A program made the position numbers and the translations under genes. Positions 58,201-64,000 of a stretch of DNA of 64,000 nucleotides are shown here, piece by piece. Every line of letters starts with the position of its first letter. The stretch's first letter is position 1. The stretch is from Callaeas wilsoni (lineage: Eukaryota; Chordata; Aves; Passeriformes; Callaeidae): the NCBI GenBank assembly GCA_013398955.1, contig VWPU01012144.1, positions 372,001 to 436,000 of the forward strand. Direction: 5' to 3'. Below the pieces are notes generated by a model. It did not search any database. It was not told the origin of the DNA and saw nothing but the letters and a program-made list of their open reading frames with translations.

Positions 58201-59104
58201 GAGCAGGATCAGATGTTCTGACAATATGCAACACTTCAGGGTTTCGCAAGCAGCTAACAAAGCCCTTTACTCACTGGGTAATGCTCAGTGAGGAACCCAA
58301 GGTCCAGGGGCTTGGAAATATTTCCCTACCCTGGTAGCCATTCCTGAGGGAACAGCAGTCCCCTGGGGACTCTCAGACATCCATCACTGGGCTCTGGGAG
58401 CAGCAGCAATGGTCACTGCGGACAGACTTTCACCTCCTGCCTAGCACACAAAACTGACACGACTAAAGAGTAGCGAAAAAATGCAAAATCTGAAGGAACC
58501 TTTAATCTCTTTGGTTAAAAAGAAAAAAATGCAACCACTTACTAATGGAATGTTAAGATTGTGTATTAAACCCACAAAAGTCAGAAAACGAAGGAATTAA
58601 AGACTCCCTTGGCTCTTTTAACCCTTCCCTCTGCCTATGTGCGTTGTAGGCTTTTCATTACACAGTCACATAACAGCAGGCGAAGGGACAGAACCATAGG
58701 TGACATTAAAGGGGGAGCACAGCTGGTTATGAAGTCCAGAAATGAAAATGTTAATAACTACTCATTTTTGTCTTGGAAAAGTTTAGTGTTCAGTATTAAA
58801 GAATGGCAGGATACTAAAGAAACGGCAAGACGTTGTTATGGAGCAAAATGAAATCCTGAAGAAATGAGCCGTGGCTCTCAGTGAGTATTTTGGTTGTAGT
58901 TTACTTGCAGTGGTATTTATCCCCCACGAACCAAAATGAAGGTAATATATCACAGTAAGGAACCATCCCCCAGTTTCTGCCCGCATGGAATGGGCTGCTT
59001 GTCCTGCACAAAGCACCCATACCCGGATTTAAACCCCTCAACACGTTCCCCCCTCACCAGGCTTGCAAGCTCCGGAGCTGCCACATTCCAAGCAGCTGCA
59101 CGCT
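58201..59104. other. Gene-free interval
   Basis: Unique DNA with short chance frames (58609-58851 plus; 58783-59016 minus). Nothing else is recognisable. Confidence 0.5.
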
Positions 59105-59197
59105 TCCCAATCCCTAATGCACACATCCTCCTCATGCGCAAGGAAATATTATTATCCTGGCTTTACAAATGAGAATCCTAGGCACAGAGAGATTAAA
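59105..59197 (+). repeat. MIR-like SINE, left half
   Basis: AAATATTATTATCCTGGCTT near 59144, then TACAAATGAGAATCCTAGGC and ACAGAGAGATTAAA, match the forward MIR order (attattatccccattttacaaatgaggaaactgaggcacagagagattaa). The family normally continues at once with 'gtgacttgctcaaggtcacac', but here that part starts about 93 bp later. Confidence 0.7.
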
Positions 59198-59289
59198 GCT
59201 GAGTATTTCAAAGCATCCCAGTTAATTAAAATGACTGGAAAATGGGTGTCCAAATTGTTTAGATACCTTTGAAGTCTCGGAATAATTAT
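59198..59289. repeat. Palindromic fossil repeat nested in the MIR relic
   Basis: The insert begins GCTGAGTATTTCAAAGCATC and ends AGATACCTTTGAAGTCTCGG. These are loosely inverted (TTTCAAAGC versus CCTTTGAA) and resemble the ends of an old amniote repeat with 'gattttcaaaggcac...gcctttgaaaatctc' termini. AAAATGGGTGTCCAAATTGT in the middle also fits. It is probably a short non-autonomous element. Confidence 0.45.
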
Positions 59290-59395
59290 ATTGCTCAAGG
59301 TCACACAGGGAGTTTATGGCTGACCCACAACTTGAACCCAGATTTCCAGCGTCCCACTCCAGCACCTTAATCACAAAGCCATCTTTGCTTTCCAA
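59290..59395 (+). repeat. MIR-like SINE, right half
   Basis: TTGCTCAAGGTCACACAGGG at 59291, AGTTTATGGC, CAACTTGAACCCAGATTTCC and CACCTTAATCACAAAGCCAT follow the MIR 3' half closely. With the left half it makes one SINE interrupted by the nested repeat. Confidence 0.75.
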
Positions 59396-60344
59396 TTTAA
59401 TACTGGCCAGACCTGGTCCTCATGCAAACTGGTTACCAAGGGATGAAACCTGTCATTATGCCATATAATGGAGCTATCTATCTCTACCCTACAGGATAAA
59501 CAGCAGTGCATTTAGGCATCTCCAAATTCTTTAAGGTACATATCATTACAAAACACTTAGGAGGCAGGAAGAGCTATTTGAGAATTAGCACACAGGAACA
59601 GCAAGGGACTTTTCCAACTCCAGCTCCACAGCAGAGTTGTTTGCCGTCTCTCCTGTCCTCAGTCCGGTAGCCCCGCTGCTACACTCCTCTTTTTCCTGAA
59701 GCTGTATTTGACTAGCAGCAATTCCTGTTAAGTTTTACACACAAAAGCCCTTCCCACTGCTGTCAGCCTGCCTCTAAATTCCACTACTTTTTTTTTTTTT
59801 CCATGACCTGGCCCACTTGACACTACAGCACCTGTGATGCTGCTTCTGGGCTTGCTAGACTACAGCACAAAATAAACCCACAAAGTTATTCAGAGCAGCA
59901 CAGAGACTTCAGCAAAACAGGATAATGGTGGAGAAGTCTTGTCCCGAAGGAAAAATTCATAAAGGACCTGTTGGAGAGAGCTCCACACCATAAAGAAGAG
60001 TTTCTGTGCAGCACTGCCGGACACTGCAGTGAATGACACCACACTCCTGCCTCTGGGGTCCTTGGTGAGGGCTGTACTTCCCAAACCAGTTTTGACATCC
60101 ATTAAAAACCTTGATCCCTATTTGTTCTGAGCATTCACTCCAATTACATTTAGAGCTGCAAGTCAGAAAGCTACGTTTTCCAAATGCTGATTCCTATCAT
60201 CAGCACAAAGTCCTCAGGCCTTGGTATGAACAGATGCAGACACAAAGCAAAACTTCCCAGAGAAGGTTTGCTCTCGGCTTCTCCCTAGACACACCAACAC
60301 CCTCCAGGATGTGGAATGCAGTGGAAGACAGAGATCAACATAAA
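59396..60344. other. Gene-free interval
   Basis: Unique. A T-run lies at 59788-59800. Two overlapping minus-strand frames (59886-60098 and 59890-60102) are not recognisable. Confidence 0.5.
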
Positions 60345-60361
60345 ACACACACACACACACA
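60345..60361 (+). repeat. (AC)n microsatellite
   Basis: Seventeen bases of alternating A and C. Confidence 0.95.
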
Positions 60362-60520
60362 TCCCTAACATGCTGACTTTTTATCACGGAGGTTGCTAAT
60401 TTCCCATGCTAAGAACAACCTTTGGAACTAAAATGAATTATGCGTCTCATTCGGAGTGCATCAAAGAGTAGACAGCCTTTTTAAAGGAGTCAAGATCACC
60501 TCAGCTGTGCTTTTGTTATC
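60362..60520. other. Gene-free spacer
   Basis: Unique sequence with nothing recognisable. Confidence 0.5.
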
Positions 60521-60552
60521 TAGCCCAAGGTTAAGGATTTGGCCTTGGGCTA
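60521..60552. repeat. Near-perfect 32-nt hairpin
   Basis: TAGCCCAAGG at 60521-60530 and CCTTGGGCTA at 60543-60552 are exact inverted repeats. The inner bases TTAA and TTGG continue the pairing (two G-U and two A-U pairs) to a 4-nt GGAT loop, giving a 14-pair stem. It is too short for a typical pre-miRNA. Confidence 0.9.
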
Positions 60553-62752
60553 ACAATTGGCTCAGAAAACCAGGATCATGTAATGAGAGTTCCAGGAAGA
60601 GAGAAAAACCAAAGCTTGGTAAAGGCACACTCTTCAAAGTGTCCCAGTACTTGACCTTCTTTTTTTTTTCCCCTCCCCTCCCCCAGATGAAGGAGGTAAA
60701 GACAGGAATGGAGGCTGAAACCCTGAAGGAAGTAGTCCCGTAGGAGAAGAGCTGCAAAGACCTTCCCAGATGCTTCTCAGACGCTCAGGCAGAAAGGCCT
60801 GACAAGAAACTTGGCTCACCACTGAGATGGAAAAGTAGGCAGCAACCCCCTGAGTGGCTCAAGTGTCAAGAAGAGAAAGCTCTTGCAAAGGGCAACACTC
60901 TGATTATTTTCTTTGCTATGGAGCAAAACTTAAGCTGCTTCTATTCGAAAATTAAACGCAAACCTCAAAAAGAGGATCAGACCCTCCAGCAGGCCCAAGA
61001 TGCAACAGCCACCTGCCAGCAGCACGGCCTGCTGGGTTATAGGGAGCTGTTTGTAAAATACTGATTTGTTTGTTTTTTGGTTTTTTTAAAATGGATTTTT
61101 GTTGGTTGGGTTTTTTTTCCTCAGAACCTGCACACAGGAGAGTCACAGGCCACTTTCTCCACTTCTGCTGCTCACAAAAGCCAGAAGGCTCCACCCACAC
61201 TCCCAACCCCATTTTCCCAGGGCTTGGTCCCTTCTCTCCAAGGAGCTGGCAGTGGGCACGCACCAGTAAGCCAGCAGGTGTGCAGGAGCTCTCTCTAAAT
61301 GACTCTGCCCTCTAGGGTACATTTGGGTTATATTTTCAAAGATGAGAATCTTTTCATCTACAAACCCGGGAGACTTCTTTGCCCAACACGTCAAGAAGCA
61401 GTTAACCATTAACTATTTCTAAAACAAAAAATAACACAAGAGGAAAAAAAAAAAAAAATCACCAGACCAGGAAATATGAATCAATTAGTCTTTGATCCTC
61501 CCCTCAGTAATAACATCTAGAGAACATGGGTTACTGCTAATCCTAAACAACTGAAAATGTTGGTGGACTTTAAAAGTACGAGTGGTTAGGCAAAGGAGAA
61601 CTTCAATTCCATTTCCTTCTGATCTTTGAGTCTCAAGGTGCCATTCTGAGGCCTCTCCCCAGAGAATGTGAGGAAATTTTCTTTTTAAGAATCTCAGGCT
61701 CCATGGTGTTCTCACGAGATTCCAGCAAGGGAAGATTTAAAGTAATCCTGCTGTAAGTCTGGACACCGAAAGCAGTAAAATGACAACATATTTGTCATTT
61801 GAACAACAGGAATAAAAGAGTAACAATAATACCAGTGTTTTGCAGAATAACACCATTCATTTTTTCACTTAAGGCTATTGGGCCCACCTTTTATTTACAG
61901 TGCCAGGGCTAGGAAAGCATATTCCATGTGCATTAGGACTTGGTCCAATAGCAACAGATTGTGACATCAAAACTGCCTTCATTCTACCATTATGATGTCA
62001 ACTAGAAAATCAGGATTCTTTGTGAAAATGGACCAAAAAAGCTGGACTCAAAGTGAGAGATTGCTTTTAAGTAAAAAGTTTTTTTCATTCAAAGGAAGAG
62101 AGAAAATACAAGCAGGGAAAAAAGCTGTGGTAAAACTGCCCCTAAAACAGAATAATTTAACACAACAGCCAGAGTGAGGCTTATAAGAAATAACACAAAC
62201 CCTGTCTCCTTCCTAACTCCTAAGGAGTCAATAACTCCCTTGGTCTATGAAGTCCCATATGAAGTTATCATATAAGTCATGAGAAAAAATGCAAAAGGCA
62301 AGTTTATCATGAACTGAATCATTGTTTCTGGCTGTAAAGCAGAGGCAGCCACAGTCAGATAGCCCTTCCCCCTCCCATCACCACTGGCCTTGCAATTAAG
62401 CTTCAATATGCCTGTGAGTATATTATTGATGTGGAAACAGCTATTTCCATCATGCCGCAGACATTCTATACTTTTGAAGTCTGTGGTTACAGAGTCATTA
62501 TTCCACACAACACTTTCCCATCACTAGGGCGTGCAGGATGCCATAAAAAGTGGTTTGTGCAAGTTCCAAGCTACAGGAGTTAAGTCAATCGTTACCTTAA
62601 ATACATTATTTTTTATATGTGGTCACCCTGCCTTCTGAGGATTTGCTCTAATAAAAACAACTGGATTGTCTGAGAACCAACTCGGTAGAGCTGTGCTGAT
62701 TTGCAGATCTGCTTGATATTTCCATCTTTTAATCTGCGTATTGTTTCCAGGA
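60553..62752. other. Gene-free interval
   Basis: A 30-nt pyrimidine tract (60655-60684) followed by AG forms a strong splice acceptor on the plus strand. After it the frame MKEVKTGMEAETLKEVVP runs to a stop at 60740, with no recognisable family. An A-run lies at 61444-61458. The 61740-62000 part is AT-rich and unique. Confidence 0.45.
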
Positions 62753-62809
62753 AGATGATGATGATAGTAATAATAGTAGTAGTAGTAATAAAAAGCAATA
62801 ATAATAATT
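62753..62809 (+). repeat. Compound trinucleotide microsatellite
   Basis: (ATG)n passes into (AGT/AAT)n and then (ATA)n with interruptions. It is A/T-rich and outside any gene. Confidence 0.9.
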
Positions 62810-64000
62810 TGCTTGTTTGTAGTGAAACACTGCTGGAGTTGAAGGCTTTGTTTTAATGAGACACACTGAATGAAACAGTGTCCTGCAGTGCAAGAAGTAC
62901 ATGTCAGCTCTCCACTGCCTTGGCATTATGAGCCAAGCTACAGTACAATACTCATAATTTTCTTGGTGATCTCCCAGAAAAACCTTCTTAATTTAATCTC
63001 TAATGGGATTATCAGCCTCATTAAATTGTAAATCTTCCACAGTCCAGCTGTTGTGGGAACCTGAACTTTCATAATGTTATCAATTCGCTGCTCTCGCTAC
63101 CTGAAGTCCCCTTCGAAGTTTTTAACACTTTCAGCTTCAGAAGCCTGCAGGGTCCTTCCCTACTTCCCCAAAGAAAATCCCTGCCTTTTTTCAAACTAAA
63201 CCCACACTGATCTGCTCCCTTCCACTGCAGACCTCACCCAGTGGCTCTGGTCTAATTTCTGCGGAGGCAGCCAAGCACATTTTGCAGAAGTCCCAGCAAG
63301 AACGAACTGTGAAGAGCAAAGCCACCTCTCCTGAGCCAAGAACCAGGCTGCTCCCTGCAAATTCCCTGCCCCTGGAGAGGTCCAAGAGCTCTCAGCCTCT
63401 GCTCCTCTATGGAGGGCAACACAAGCCCAGGCAGGTATTCCAGCCGAGTGCCTTCACAGCACTATGGAAATAGAGATGGAAATGAGCTCTGGCCCTCAGA
63501 CTTCTGGCAAGTTACACACACAGTCCCTGCTGTGCCCAGCTGGTGCACACCTTCAGACCCTTCCCAAGCTAAGATTCCTGCTGAAGGCTGGGACACAAGG
63601 TTGGCTCTGCAAAGGACACAGAACCAGCACAAACCCAGTGTACCTGCTCCTCTAAGTTACCATTTCACAAGGCTCACGGACAGAAGGTTGCTAAATCCTG
63701 GAGGGCACTGACAGGTGACGAGATTCCAAAAAGAGGAAACTCCACCTTAGGAAACCATTACTGCTTGTTGCAGGCAAGGCTGTCAGGAATACAGGTAATG
63801 AAGGATTAGTGCTGGAGAGACAGGAAAGTAGGAATCTTAAAATACTTTTAGAATTCTTTTTGTGCCCAAGCAAGGCAAAAGCAGTAACCATGTGTGTGCC
63901 TACTTTCTCACACACCTGCAAAATCTCTTTGGAGAAATAAATTAAAAAATTGGAGTACAGCAAAGTCATATTCTGAAGGAGCTGGGATTTTTTCCTTGTA
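62810..64000. other. Gene-free right edge with AT-rich block (62930-63110)
   Basis: The part at 62930-63110 is AT-rich and unique (AATTTAATCTCTAATGGGAT near 62989, CTCATTAAATTGTAAATC near 63017) and may be conserved. The rest carries short opposed frames (63409-63711 plus; 63691-63969 minus) with no recognisable product. Confidence 0.4.

Noticed and set aside
1..64000. Endogenous retrovirus or LTR element
   Set aside because: I looked for paired LTR-like direct repeats, polypurine tracts next to TG...CA ends and gag/pol motifs; none was recognisable.
1..64000. CRISPR array, bacterial operon or phage-like system
   Set aside because: No regularly spaced direct repeats and no dense coding. CR1 and MIR-like relics show vertebrate nuclear DNA.

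Overview
This 64 kb window looks like gene-free vertebrate nuclear DNA, most probably from a bird. The lineage evidence is a small set of CR1 LINE fragments. One of them (5076-5216) keeps the typical avian CR1 3' end with its degenerate ATTCTATG-type octamers, read on the minus strand. Recognisable repeats cover only a few kilobases, which fits a bird and not a mammal, crocodile or turtle. I cannot name the species; a passerine-like or other neoavian genome is a guess from the CR1 style.

I found no convincing protein-coding gene, rRNA or tRNA. The longest open frames (240, 221, 197, 192 and 187 codons) match no family I recognise. They are often overlapped by equally long frames on the other strand, or lie antisense to a CR1 relic, and are what 64 kb of roughly 45% GC DNA gives by chance. 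The window is therefore an intergenic desert or the inside of one very large intron. Two short segments (7202-7294 and 15485-15572) have strong splice acceptors and donors on the plus strand and are the best exon candidates, perhaps of a long noncoding RNA.

Layout. From 1 to 12 kb there is an old plus-strand CR1 (305-790), a cluster of MIR-like SINE relics (3.0, 3.5, 4.4, 10.2 and 11.6 kb, the last with an internal tandem duplication) and one younger CR1 tail. From 12 to 25 kb there are two more minus-strand CR1 pieces (18.5-19.3 and 21.7-21.9 kb), a 15-bp minisatellite and a 65-bp duplicated segment. From 24.7 to 58 kb, GC-richer featureless DNA alternates with AT-rich, low-repeat blocks (about 25, 27.3, 34.3, 38.2, 43.9, 49.4, 53.7 and 57.5 kb) that look like conserved noncoding DNA, but I could not align them. 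Near 54.3-55.9 kb lie two minus-strand CR1 blocks, the right one with a decayed stretch of CR1 ORF2; the reverse-transcriptase region is missing between them. The last 6 kb holds a MIR relic split by a smaller palindromic repeat (59.1-59.4 kb), a clean 14-bp-stem hairpin (60.5 kb) and a trinucleotide repeat (62.8 kb).

No genes work together here. The coherent story is fossil amniote repeats (CR1, MIR-like and palindromic elements) preserved in a slowly changing desert with candidate regulatory blocks. I saw no sign of a new biological system. The items most worth checking are the two exon candidates, the nested and duplicated SINE relics, the 60.5 kb hairpin and the AT-rich blocks.
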